From the NCBI GenBank assembly GCA_002786025.1, contig NHNW01000043.1:186001-250000 (forward strand): a stretch of 64,000 nucleotides of DNA. Reading direction: 5' to 3'. The stretch's first letter is position 1, and every line of letters begins with the position of its first letter. The notes under the pieces are model-generated. The model saw nothing but the letters and a program-made list of their open reading frames with translations. It did no database searches and was not told the DNA's origin. Shown piece by piece: positions 12,458-21,842 of the stretch. The DNA is from Zasmidium citrigriseum (taxonomy: Eukaryota; Ascomycota; Dothideomycetes; Mycosphaerellales; Mycosphaerellaceae). Position numbers and translations under genes: made by a program.

Positions 12458-12607
12458 TATTAATCGAAGAATACTTAATTCGAGAAAACTATCTAAGGAG
12501 CGAGTAATTAAGCTAAATATAATAGAAATAAGGTAGTACTAAAACTATCTATAAGAGCGTAAGTAACTCTATATAAGCTATATACTCTATTATCTATAAT
12601 ACTTTTA
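12458..12607 (-). repeat. 5' LTR of the copia element (RIP-mutated)
   Basis: This copy aligns along its length with 5325-5470. By eye there are roughly 17 substitutions, all C-to-T or G-to-A and nearly all at CpA/TpG, plus a small gap near the end. It starts TATTAATCGAAGAATACTTA, so even the terminal TG has become TA. Confidence 0.8.
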
Positions 12608-12945
12608 TAAACGGTAAGCGGCTAGGCTTAATAACGTTACCCTAGTTTATAAATATAAACTCGTCTAGATTACTATACTTATACTATTTAGTATTATCGC
12701 TAGGGACTTTACTAGCTACTAGGCTATAAGCGCTATACTAATACCTAAGACTTTAGTTAGAAAAGTATATTGTCGCTTAATTAGCCTTACCTATATTACC
12801 TATAGCTTTACTAACTCTACGTCCTTTATTAGATACTATATCTTACTAGGCTCGATTACCTAGCCTAAATTTTCCGTTAGCTCGGCTTATAATATCGAGA
12901 AGTAAGCTAACCTTAGTAGTAGGTATAGTTCTCCTAGAAAGGCTT
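12608..12945. repeat. RIP-mutated sequence outside the LTR
   Basis: These roughly 340 bases lie beyond the LTR end but have the same signature: TA-rich with almost no CpA or TpG. Ordinary composition returns abruptly at about 12950. The stretch is either part of a second, older repeat or unique DNA mutated by leakage from the neighbouring element. No coding motif was recognised. Confidence 0.55.
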
Positions 12946-13516
12946 AGTCGCAGCCGAATAATTACTAGACAAGGGTACGACTAGCGTATTATACGACGAC
13001 TTGGCTACAGCCTCGGCTAAAGATATAATCGTAGTCAAAGTGAACAACTTCATAATTGCTGGCTCGCAGAATGCCCTGCATCTCGACTTGAGACCGTACA
13101 GCCTTCTTCTTATATAGTACATTAAGAATCGTTATTCTCGTTAAGGAGCTTTCTTCGCACGTAGCGATGCTGCAGAGCTTCATTAGGACCTGCATCTCGG
13201 CTTCAAAGGAACCGAACATCGATCTATTAGCCTTCGCCAAAACGTTAGCCGAGCAAATCCTTCGGCGGGGATGGTCCTTCGGCTGGGATTCTCTAACATT
13301 GCGTTACTTGGCATATAGAAGCGGTTGCTCATGAGCACACCATCTCCAGATTCAGACAATCAGACTTAGGCTGCTAACGAAGACTCGCTTTATACAGAAA
13401 GTGCGGCTGAAAAAGCTTGTCTTAAGCTCGACTTCAGCTTCCATTACCATCAAATTCTCGGAAGGAAATCATTAGTCGAGCACCATCAAAGCCCAGATGC
13501 TGGAAGGTAAAGACAA
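12946..13516. other. Post-RIP flank without a supported gene
   Basis: Composition is normal with scattered TA-rich patches. Minus-strand frames (12934-13240) encode short peptides such as MFGSFEAEMQVLMKLCSIAT with no recognisable family. No acid phosphatase N-terminus is visible, so this flank does not look like the other half of the gene broken at 5324. Confidence 0.4.
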
Positions 13517-13984
13517 ATGTAGCGGTCGCCCGAAGAAATCGAGTTCCTAGGCACCCGAGAAGAGTTAATCCGCTATTGCGAGTGGGTTCTCCACTCCATC
13601 GTAGAGTCCGTCAACAACCGCACGTTCCCATTAGCTCCGGGCTGGAAATACGTCTCAGACAAGTACACCATCACCTAGCAAGCGAATCCAAGACGTCGAT
13701 CAAGTACAAAGACGCAGCTTCTCGCCGCTATTGAGAAGCTGTGTGCCGACTTCCCCGACTGGAAGCTAAGCATTTCGCTCTGCACTACCGAGGTCGATAT
13801 GGAGAAGGGATATGCTCAGGTCTATGCCAATGCCACGGATACTAGTGGGCCGGATGTGACTACTAGGTCGATCTCGAGGAGCCAGCTAACTGTCTTCATT
13901 TTCGAGATGGATGAGGCTAGAAGGTGGATGGCGCAGCGGGAGACGACGTCTTTTGGTCTCGGAGGCGACAATATCGAGGTATAA
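13517..13984 (+). pseudogene. NTF2/SnoaL-like protein inactivated by two TAG codons
   Basis: The frame is 156 codons from ATG 13517 to TAA 13984. It reads as one small protein: IEFLGTREELIRYCEWVLHS, an SVNNRTFPLAPGWKYV segment, then DFPDWKLSISLCTTEVDMEK, GYAQVYANATDTSGP and a C-terminal strand-rich end. The pattern of an N-terminal helix followed by WKY, W-L-I, GYAQVY and LTVFIF strands suggests the NTF2-like/SnoaL fold common in fungi, but this is by eye only. Two codons are TAG: codon 2 (13520-13522) and one after TIT near 13677. Both would be CAG before a CpA-to-TpA change, so RIP leakage from the element about 0.6 kb away is a reasonable explanation. The rest of the frame is intact. Confidence 0.6.
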
Positions 13985-14661
13985 GTTTCAGTTTCGGGCA
14001 GTAAGATAGGAGAGGAGGACGGGAACTTGAAGCATTTTGGCGGATGACGTGGATGGGCGATGTGGATGAGCCGAGCGACCCAGCTGTCCTGTCCAGTACC
14101 AATGACGGCTATTTCAGATCTAGCGGACCAGAGCGACGGCATTGCTGGAGCCAGGCTTCCATCTAAGGACGATTGATCTGCCTTATCCACTTTGTGGTCT
14201 AAGCCATGTCTCGAGCATAGATGAAGGCCCTTTTCGCATACGTCAATCATTTTCCAGCTCCTGAGGTATTGGAAGGCACCGAAGCGTAGACTTTCCAGAA
14301 TTCTTTGGAGACACTGAAGATGTCTTTCCGTGTTCCAGTCTAAAGTTCCGCGCTCGCCGGTCTAACATTTGATGGGCTCTCCATCGGTCGATTCAGTACG
14401 GTCTGTTGTTCAGGCTCCATGAAACATGCTGTTGAATCGTTTCAGGAGTGTAGGTTCAAGAGAGCTTGCGTCGATGATTCTTGCCGAAGTTGGTCGAGTG
14501 AAGCGGAATGCCGATGTCTGATCATCGGTGGACCCACTGCCAAGATTCACATGTGGAGCCTTCTCGATTTAAGTTCGACAGACCCAGACTTCTATTCTGG
14601 AAGGCCGCTGTGCTCAAACAAAGCAACTCCAGCAATCGACCCGCAAACTCTCTCAAACAAG
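13985..14661. other. Intergenic; possible 5' region of the next gene
   Basis: No supported gene is present. The frame of the next gene stays open upstream to about 14419 and could add N-terminal residues (cysteine-rich, not obviously protein-like). I treat it as untranslated leader. Confidence 0.4.
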
Positions 14662-15296
14662 ATGGCGTTCTACACCGGCCTGCACGGCTGCACCATCACG
14701 CCTGAGGGCAAGGCGTATATTACGCCCCTGAAACAAGAGGTAGCCTTCCGCTCGCGACGTGCCTCGAGATTGTCCTGACTTACCCGTGCTGGTTCCAGGA
14801 CTTCGACGACTCCCGCCTCTGGACGACCTCGCCAATCTCCACCTTCCTCGACCTACCGCTCAAGTTCACCAACGACCGCACCATCACCGACACAGGCGAG
14901 ACCGGCGTCAGCGACCGCGACGAAGAGAACTTGCCTGCGACGAAGCTGTGGCTCGATGTCAAAGCAGACAGCACCAACTTCGGCCATCCGCCTCACGATC
15001 TTCCTCTCCACGGCAACATCACCTTCGCGCGGGTCGATGGCGAAGCTCTGCATCCCTTTGTTCTCAAGTTCATGGTCGGTCTGATAGAGGACATCGTGGC
15101 ATATACTAAGGAGAGCATTGAGGAGGCTCGCACGCGGGGCGAGGAGGAGGAAGAGACAGCGAGAGGTCGGACTCACTTCAGATCGGAGGTGTTCCATGAG
15201 GGCTTCGAGTTGGTACGGCAGATGGAGATGGCGAGGGGTCGATCGACGGACTGGGACGTGGTCGAGAATCCGTTCCGCGCTCGAGACTTGCTGTGA
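14662..15296 (+). CDS. Hypothetical protein, 191 aa, one intron
   Basis: The start at ATG 14662 gives MAFYTGLHGCTITPEGKAYI. The frame closes at 14778, but an intron at 14740-14798 (GTAGCC...CTGAC...TTCCAG, 59 nt) joins in phase to DFDDSRLWTTSPISTFLDLP and an open frame to TGA at 15296. The middle is strand-like (LDLPLKF, KLWLDVKA, LHGNITFARV). An amphipathic Glu/Arg-rich helix follows (about residues 120-150, with a run of Glu), then DWDVVENPFRARDLL. There is no signal peptide or membrane segment. The donor GTAGCC is weak, so the intron position is the least certain part. The family is not recognised. Confidence 0.55.
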
Positions 15297-16507
15297 TGAT
15301 GTCTCGCTCTTGCTCTCAGGTCCAGGCGGTCGAGGGTCTGCAGCACGGCCTTTCACTATGACTTGAGATGGGGTTCCGGCGCGGAAGAAGACGCAGAACT
15401 ATAGCGCGGATTGAGAGAATCGTCGATTCTCAGAAGCAGAGAGGTGTGGTAAGGTGGCCTAAGATGACTGAAGATGATGAGAATAAGGACGTCAGAAGTC
15501 AAGCGCTTCCACAGCGGCAGAACGCCCACCCACCGCCTACCTCCCCCTCGGTGCCGCGTCGGCAAATTCACAAAAGCACCTACATAAACAGTTCGCAGCA
15601 GCTGATCTCTCGCCTTTCGGGGTCTATGGCGCAAGTCATAGTATTCTTATCATATTCTTATGGAAGAAACCACACAAAACCACAAAAAAACCAAGTCCAG
15701 TAATGAAAACTACGATTTTCCCTTCAAAGTCCAGACAGCAGTCGCGCGGACGAAGTTTTTTGCACTTTTTGTTGCAGGTGCTGGGTTCGATTCACGGTGG
15801 AGTGAGGTCTTTTTGGTGTGAAGTGATCAGACTTCTTCTGGGTTTGTTTGGTGGTGCGTCGGTTGGAGTTGTGGTGTGCGCGCTGGTGTTCAAGTTTTGG
15901 TGTTGCTTCAGGGGCTGAAACCAGCTTTCACACGCTCAGAGTCCTGAACTATCGGGAGGAGCTTTCACGCTCATCTTCTGCAATCGTTCCTTCGATCACT
16001 GTTAATGTGAGACGGTCTTAGATGCGCTGCCTCCACCGTTTCACTCATTCACAGCCTATATAGGTGTGTGTGCTTTCCCTCAGATAGTTGTGAGTATCAA
16101 GAGGGTCGTTCAACAATCACAACTAGCTTCCGGCATACTGTCGTTCCCACAATGAATCCTGGATGAGGTCCTCACCAGTGTGCAGGTCAGTTCTCCATAT
16201 GGCGCGTCGTTCAAGCATGCAATAAAACATTGAAGAATGCACGTCGTTGTTGTTTTCGTGTCCATCGCAGCAGAGATCAGCTTGCACCTTCCACCTCGGT
16301 TCATTGACTTTTACATACTTTCCAATCGCGCGAAGACCTAGAAGTGGGAGGCTTTCGACGTAATAATCAGACACGCCTTCAACCAACTCGCTATGAGATC
16401 AAGACCGTGAGCAGCCGTATATCGAATGTATCCCCGTCTCAAGTCTGTGATGCTGGGCGAAGGTCAACGCAGCTGCCAGCCCTGAAGCCCATGCCTCCGC
16501 CAGGCAC
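15297..16507. other. Intergenic with a possible single-TM micro-ORF
   Basis: No confident gene is present. An open frame at 15703-15918 (+) would encode 71 residues with one hydrophobic segment (LLLGLFGGASVGVVVCALVF), without support beyond that. The T-rich stretch near 15750-15790 resembles the tails of the repeat units at 16508-16823 and 16945-17220 and may be a third, more decayed copy. Confidence 0.35.
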
Positions 16508-16823
16508 TTCACTCAAGCTCCTGCCCTCCTCCACAACCCCTCCCTTCTGGCTGCTTCACATTCTCCACATGTCAGCCGGCTTGACATCGGAAGCCTTTAG
16601 CTCACCTATTTATGTGCAGAGTAAAGAGCGGACCAATAGACGGCAAGAAGATGAGCAAGACAACATGGCAGTGTTGTCTCCCTCATCTTCTTGCCGTTTT
16701 GAAAACACCATCAAGTTAGGCTTATTTGGAGACAGCTGCGCGCCCTGGGTTTTTCCTTTTTGCACTTTTTGTTGGTCGAGAGTCGAATGAAGTGGCTGCA
16801 CTTATCGTTTCGGTCGCGATATA
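16508..16823 (+). repeat. Diverged tandem repeat, unit A
   Basis: The unit begins with TTCACTCAAGCTCCTGCCCT and contains a TATA-like CCTATTTATG. A 58-nt hairpin follows, then a box GAGACAGCTGCGCGCCCTGG (about 16729-16748), a poly-T-rich run and a GTCGAATGAAG tail. Unit B about 430 bp downstream has the same elements in the same order. No conserved open frame links the copies. Confidence 0.6.
16640..16697. other. Near-perfect 58-nt hairpin
   Basis: The arms ACGGCAAGAAGATGAG and CTCATCTTCTTGCCGT are perfect complements (16 bp). A 2-by-2 mismatch (CA opposite CC) follows, then a second perfect 8-bp stem (AGACAACA/TGTTGTCT) and a 6-nt loop TGGCAG. It lies inside repeat unit A between a TATA-like element and a T-rich run. 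It could be a structured transcript, a small inverted-repeat insertion or a foldback relic. Confidence 0.75.
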
Positions 16824-16944
16824 GAATCACCAATCGCTCAATATCTACGATGTTGATAGTTCCGAACACCATGGATTAGAGTCCGTGGTATAGGCGTGGA
16901 ATGATGCAGACGCCAGCCCCAGGATCGACAGCTTCGCTGGTTCC

Positions 16945-17220
16945 TTCACTCACGCTCCTGCTCTCCTCTGACTTGCTTCGCCTTCTTCACATGCTAGCCA
17001 GTATGAGCCCAAAATGGACCTATATATTATTTGTGTGAAAAACGACGATCTGCGACTGGATGCTGCAATTGAAAATCCTCGGCTTCCTGTCGCAGGTGAA
17101 TAAAACCTATTCAATTAGGTTTTCCCAGGAGACAGCTTCGCGCCCTGGTTTTTTGCTCTTTTTGGGAGTCGTCAGTTCGAATGGCAGAGGCTTCACTTAT
17201 TACGTTTTTGCTCGCGAAGT
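16945..17220 (+). repeat. Diverged tandem repeat, unit B
   Basis: The unit begins TTCACTCACGCTCCTGCTCT (2 mismatches in 24 nt to unit A) and has CCTATATATT at the TATA position. A short imperfect inverted repeat (CTGCGAC...GTCGCAG, about 17052-17097) follows. The GAGACAGCTTCGCGCCCTGG box is at 17129-17148, followed by T-rich sequence and CAGTTCGAATGG. Most of the rest is heavily diverged, so the duplication is old. Confidence 0.6.
17102..17123. other. Perfect 8-bp hairpin in repeat unit B
   Basis: AAAACCTA, loop TTCAAT, TAGGTTTT. It sits just before the conserved box and the T-rich run of unit B. The matching place in unit A does not have this hairpin. Confidence 0.55.
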
Positions 17221-17410
17221 GGAATGAACGAACGATCCATTCATTCGATATTGAGACATCATCACCGCTCTGTCGTGACTCCGCCTCGATCTCCGAACGC
17301 TTCACTTGGATACTTTTTGCAGACACATGGAGTGGACGAGGAATCGATCGATACGATACTCAGACTGCTTGACAGGCTTGTTAGTCTTCCACTTCCACAT
17401 CCAACATCCT

Positions 17411-17946
17411 TCACATCCCCTCCACCGCCCTCCTCCACACCTCCCTCAACCGCCAACTCGGATCCTCAAACACATCCTCCAACAACCCCCTTCCAAAGCC
17501 TCCATTGGTATACCTCCCACACACCACATTCTCCTTCTCCACCGCCGCGGCCTCCAACACCCAGAACAGCGCCTGCCACTTGCCAAAGTCCCCGAATCCA
17601 GCGCTCGCGAAGTGGACGATCCGCAGCTGAGTACGAGGGCCGAGGGCTGCCGCGCGGACGTTCAGCGCTCGAACGGCAGGCGTGATGTCGTCGTCGTGGA
17701 TCTTGATGATGAAGGTGCGCGCGAAGAAGATTGGGAGGGCTTCGGCGCGGATCTGGCGGCTGGTGCGTGTGAGGGCGGGTTCGGCGAGGGTGGGTCGAAT
17801 GTCGTTGGGGTCGCCTATGAGGCAATTGTTAGAAGGTGGCCTTGAACAGGAGTCGAGGTGGGCGCACCGAGTGCTTCTTCGTAGATGCGGTTGCGTAGCT
17901 CTGCTGGCAGCCTGCCGAAGGGCGTTCGTGAGAATGGCAGGGCCAT
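17411..17946 (-). CDS. 2EXR/F-box-like hypothetical protein, 160 aa
   Basis: A small fungal protein of the type that starts with an LP-E-LRN-IYE motif and continues with RTSRQIRAEALPIFF. Both are seen here: the first exon from ATG 17946 gives FGRLPAELRNRIYEEALG, and the second gives LAEPALTRTSRQIRAEALPI and then FIIKIHDDD. The motif pair is typical of 2EXR/F-box-like proteins found in many copies in Pezizomycotina; their function is mostly unknown, possibly as F-box-type adaptors. The best intron is 17815-17867 (GTGCGC...CTAAC...ATAG, 53 nt), which keeps phase. A nearby GTTCAA donor does not keep phase. The C-terminus is Trp/Arg-rich. An in-frame upstream start at 17986 is also possible without splicing but loses the LP-E-LRN motif. 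Confidence 0.65.
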
Positions 17947-18152
17947 TGGGAATCTTTCTTGCTTGAGTTCTGTTAATGTGCTTCATGAGCGCTGGTCGAG
18001 GAATCCATTCTTACGAAATGTCGAGTGTGCGGTTGTTGCGTAAATCGAATTCAAGAAAGCCGACGAGAAAATGAAGCCAAAGTGTGTGTGGCAAATCTAT
18101 GCGGCTTCTCCTCCGTGGCTGCAACGACAGCACCTCCTCCACTTTCAGACAG

Positions 18153-19384
18153 TCAATTCGCTCGCAGGTACCGCTCAACCGTGCCATCCCTTGCACTCTT
18201 CATGCCCGCCTCCAACATCCGATGCCTCACCGCCGCGCCCTCAAAGTCAACAAGACTCCCCTCCACAGCACTGGCCTGATCCGCAATCGCCGCATACAAA
18301 TCCCCCGTGTTATTCGCCGTCTTCGTCTTCGGAACATCCACCTCTTCCCACCCAAGATCCTTCCCAGCAAAGTGATCCGCCATCGAATACCCCGGGTTCG
18401 AAGCAAAGTACACCTTCGGCGAGATCATCTGGATATTAATATTCGTGCCTTCCATCTTCAGAGACCCTTTGTCGCCGGTGATGGTCCAGGTTAGGGAAGA
18501 GGGGGAGCCGGGCGTGGTGAGGATCATGCTGAAGCTTGCTATGGCGCCGGAGAGCAGTTTGCCTTGGACAAGGAAGGAGTCTGGGGCATCGCGGGAGACG
18601 GGACCAGTGTGATGGGGCGTGGTGATGCTTGGGAAGAAGCAGTCGTGCTGTGCTGTGAGGTATGAGTATTCGCCGAGGAGGAAAGCTTGGGCGTCGAGAA
18701 CGTGGCCGGAGGTTATTGTTGATGCGTTGGCACCTGCTCAAGGGTCAGCACAAAGGATCTCTGAAGGACGGTAAGGTGTTACATACGATTGGCAGCGACA
18801 TGCTCGTAGTCATGCTGGGGCGGCAGATGCAACAGGAAAGGATCCAAGCCAACGATGGTGCTTGAGCGAACCCTCCCAATAGCCCCAGAATCGATGATTT
18901 CTTTCGCCTGGAATCTGACCATCAGCACCGTTCATGTCAATTCAAGAGAGAACCATACCTTCAAGATAGCCGGCGAAGTCCTAGCCTGCAATCCAACATA
19001 CGTCTTCCCTCCACCCTCCTTTGCAGCCTTGACCAGCTCATCGACCTGCTGCAAATCGGTCGCCAACGGCCATTCCACGAAGACATCCTTGCCAGCCCTC
19101 AGCAGCGGAAGTGTCAAGTCTCGATGATGAGGCAACTTGACGCTCACGACCACAAGGTCGAGATCGAGGTCTTTGGCAATGTCTTCAGCATTGGAGTAGG
19201 CTTTCTTCGGAGCAATGCCCCATCGTTCCGCGGACTTGGAAGCACTCGTTGGCGAGCTGGTGCAGATCGCTGAGAGGGCGTACTTGGAGGACAGCGGTTC
19301 TGATTGGAGAGGCTGCGCATGGGACGAGGCTGCCCAAGTGCCGTCCGTGGCACTGAGCCCGATGATTCCGACACGAGTGACCAT
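18153..19384 (-). CDS. Gal80-like NAD(P)-dependent oxidoreductase, 375 aa
   Basis: A Gfo/Idh/MocA-fold protein with a Gal80-like C-terminal half. The start at 19384 gives MVTRVGIIGLSATDGTWAAS, with the Rossmann GxxG-type dinucleotide loop at the N-terminus. DLDLVVVSVKLPHHRDLTLP and then AGKDVFVEWPLATDLQQVDE follow; in this family E-K-P usually follows the strand, and here it is EWP. Two introns, 18908-18958 (51 nt) and 18734-18786 (53 nt), keep phase. The second half (TSGHVLDAQAFLLGEYSYLT, GDKGSLKMEGTNI, LYAAIADQASAVEGSLVDFE) matches the C-terminal beta-sheet domain of these proteins. Members are either sugar or polyol dehydrogenases or Gal80-type regulators. With EWP replacing EKP (catalytic Lys not seen), a regulatory or altered role is possible, but this is inference. 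A Zn2Cys6 regulator follows in tandem. Confidence 0.85.
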
Positions 19385-19754
19385 GTTCGGCGAAGACGTC
19401 GGCAACGGCGTCGACTGTAGCGGAAGTAGAAGCAGCAAGCTGAGAGATCGAAGATCGTGTAGAAATCGCAGAAGTCGCTCAGGTCATGGAGGTGTGCGAG
19501 CGTTCTTTCATTCAGCCGGTGAAGCCATCGACATATATGTCCATTGGACGCGCAGTCCAGCCAACGTTGATTGTTAAGCACGACTCTCTTCGACTGCAGT
19601 GGGCCAAGCTCGTGATGAGAGGCATGAAGCCTTTCAATGCTCCTTGTTCAAAAGAGACAGCCGTACGGCGGACGGAGTGGCTGGCCAACGGGCCTCCGTC
19701 CGCAAGTCCGTCTCATGCCCGTCAAAACGGCCCACCGCCCGTCTCCACTCCGCC

Positions 19755-21347
19755 TTACCTCACCATAGCTCTTCGGGCCCGCAGAAGCTGGAGATACACA
19801 CCCGCAAGCCTCCACTTGCTCTGAAGCCTTTGGAAAGTTTGCTCGATCAATTGAAGCTCGTCAATTCTTGCTTGTTCCAGAAGCCACACCCCAGAGCTGT
19901 AAAGCCATGGAATCGTGAAGAATGGGACGTCTCCGTGCGTGAAGTCGCTCAGGCCTTCGTTGAGGTACCATTGGACGGTTTGGAGAGCTACTTCGGCGGA
20001 TTCGTTGGCGATGACTTGCGAGCGTTGTGCCACAGCCTTGTCGATCTCGGTGTCCCAGCCTCTCGGGCTTGGATGTGAATACAGGATCCCCAAAGCACTG
20101 AACGAGAACGCCGTCTGGAAACACAGAATTGAATTGACAGGTCCAATGTTCCTGGCATGATACTTGACCTGGGCATGCAAGGCACTGTCAAGACGCTCAC
20201 GCTCTTCGGCTTGAAACTCCGGGTCTGAAGTGCGGTCTGCAACATGCCGGTATACGCAACTCAGCAAGTATGCAGTCTGACAGACTGATGCGAATCGGCT
20301 GAGATCCTCGGGCGGCGAAGACACGGTGGCGGGTACGGGAGCCGGGTTTCTTTTCCAGGCATCCGCTTTTGGACCGCTGATAACTGACACTGGCAGTAAA
20401 GCGCCGCTTGGAGGATCAGGCAAGAGTAATGCATGGTGCGGGTTGCCCAAATTTGCATATCTGTTGCTGTTAGCAACGCCAATTTTCAGTAGGACTCTCG
20501 CAGCTTACCTATCCAAGATGAATACCGCCCACCAAACCCTGTTTCTCTCCTCTGCCAACAATTTAATTGTTGATATCGAACCCGTCGTCTCGAAGTTCAA
20601 GCCCAAAGCAGCAGCAAACTTCGCACAAATCCCAACGCTTGCCAACGCAGCAGGGTAGATTGCATGGCCTAGTTCAAACAGAGCAATCAAGACACAGCCT
20701 TGCAAAATTTCGATTGACAGTCGACCAAAGACAACCATCTCCGAGAAACATCGTCGAGCTGTTTCATACGGTTCAAACGTGCGGACATCCTGATCCTCGG
20801 GTAACGACTTGGTATGGAGAACCATACACACATACAAGAAGACGATATCTGGATTTGTTGGGGCGAGTGGATTGAGCAGGCCGGCATACATCTTCTCGTC
20901 CGAGATGATCGGCAGCCAAGGCGAGATGCGTTCGAAATACAGTCGCAAGTGGCGTCGAATCGAAGCATGTTCTCCTGTGGTAGATCTGAGGAAAGCGGTC
21001 AGGCTACTGGTCAAGTCCATGTCGGAGACGCTTGAACGGCTCGATCCAGCAAGGTTGTGGTCGAGAAACCTGGCCGCGCTGGCTGCATGCTGCTGCATGG
21101 AGAAGCCATTGCCTTGCCGGAGCGTCGGCTCTGTCTCGGACGGCTGTGAGCCGGTGGTAGCTGGCGATGGGAGTGTGTCTCGGTGTGTACACAGTCGCCC
21201 GTGTCCGTGGGTGGTGTTAGCTTACGCATGTGGAATGATGTAAGGAAGTTGAGCGGCTGCTCACCGAACACAAGCGGAGCATGTGGGTAGCACCCTGTCG
21301 CATTTGATCTTTCGTCTGTAGCATGTCTGACAAGCACGGGATGCCAT
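19755..21347 (-). CDS. Zn2Cys6 transcription factor with fungal-specific domain
   Basis: A nuclear DNA-binding regulator. The first exon from ATG 21347 reads MASRACQTCYRRKIKC, then DRVLPTCSACVR, giving five of the six zinc-binding cysteines before a GTGAGC donor at about 21275. A downstream frame contains GRLCTHRDTLPSP, which could supply the sixth. I could not find an acceptor that keeps phase, so the exon 1-2 junction is unresolved and may include a tiny exon. The body carries the fungal-specific regulatory domain: FERISPWLPIISDEKMYAGL, FELGHAIYPAALASVGICAK, ERNRVWWAVFILDR. After a clean intron at 20461-20508 it continues YANLGNPHHALLLPDP and onward to the stop at 19755. It follows a Gal80-like gene on the same strand. 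Target genes cannot be told from sequence. Confidence 0.8.
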
Positions 21348-21842
21348 GTTCGAGGTGAATTGTGAAAGTCTGTCTTGGTTGTCAGACTTGCTGACTGGTG
21401 GTGGACGAAAGCGTAGCAGCAAAGATGGCCAAAGCAGAAACTGGGAGACGCGGACAACGGACGGAGCCTCGTGATGACGGACGGACGACGGAAAGATAGA
21501 TCGAGTTCCGAGAATGCATCGACCGCTGCGGCTGACGGACAGTGGACACGGTTGTTTCGCCCTTGTGATCTTGCTGACCTGAGCAGAGGGAGCTCGCCAA
21601 GGAGAGATCCCAACAGGGTAATTTCGTCCGGCTGATCGTCAGATCCAATGACTCCAAGAGCTTAGCCTCCCTCTTCCGCGCAGACTGGAACATGAGCTCT
21701 CTGGACGATTCTGCACTGTTGAGCCATTGATGAGCCCACTAGACCATCAATCGTTGATGATGGGTTTGGGAATAGCCAGACTGAACCTTCCACGTTGACC
21801 GGAAGATCGAGTGTAGCCGTCTTGAAAGCATTCGCAGCAGCT

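Larger units (their letters stand above)
5325..12607 (-). mobile_element. RIP-degraded Ty1/copia LTR retrotransposon
   Basis: The element is about 7.3 kb with an LTR of about 146-150 bp at each end, and all coding signals read on the minus strand. The reverse-transcriptase core VIYVDDL is intact at 6489-6509. Upstream in the element (about 6620-6655) is a copia LYGLKQ-like block whose Gly and Gln codons are mutated. The RNase H STTK-E block lies near 5762-5790. A GAG-pre-integrase block at 9388-9423 reads D-I-stop-Y-stop-R-L-R-Y-I-S-K, as expected if TGG, CAC, CAA, GGA and CAT codons of a WH.RLGH motif were hit by CpA-to-TpA mutation. The order pre-integrase, RT, RNase H is copia order. CpA and TpG are almost absent throughout, and the element cannot encode protein. 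It is long for copia, so nested sequence is possible. Confidence 0.88.

Noticed and set aside
15775..15800. GGTTCGATTC resembling a tRNA B box
   Set aside because: No A box (TRGCNNAGY) at a suitable distance upstream, no acceptor stem pairing and no anticodon arm could be drawn.
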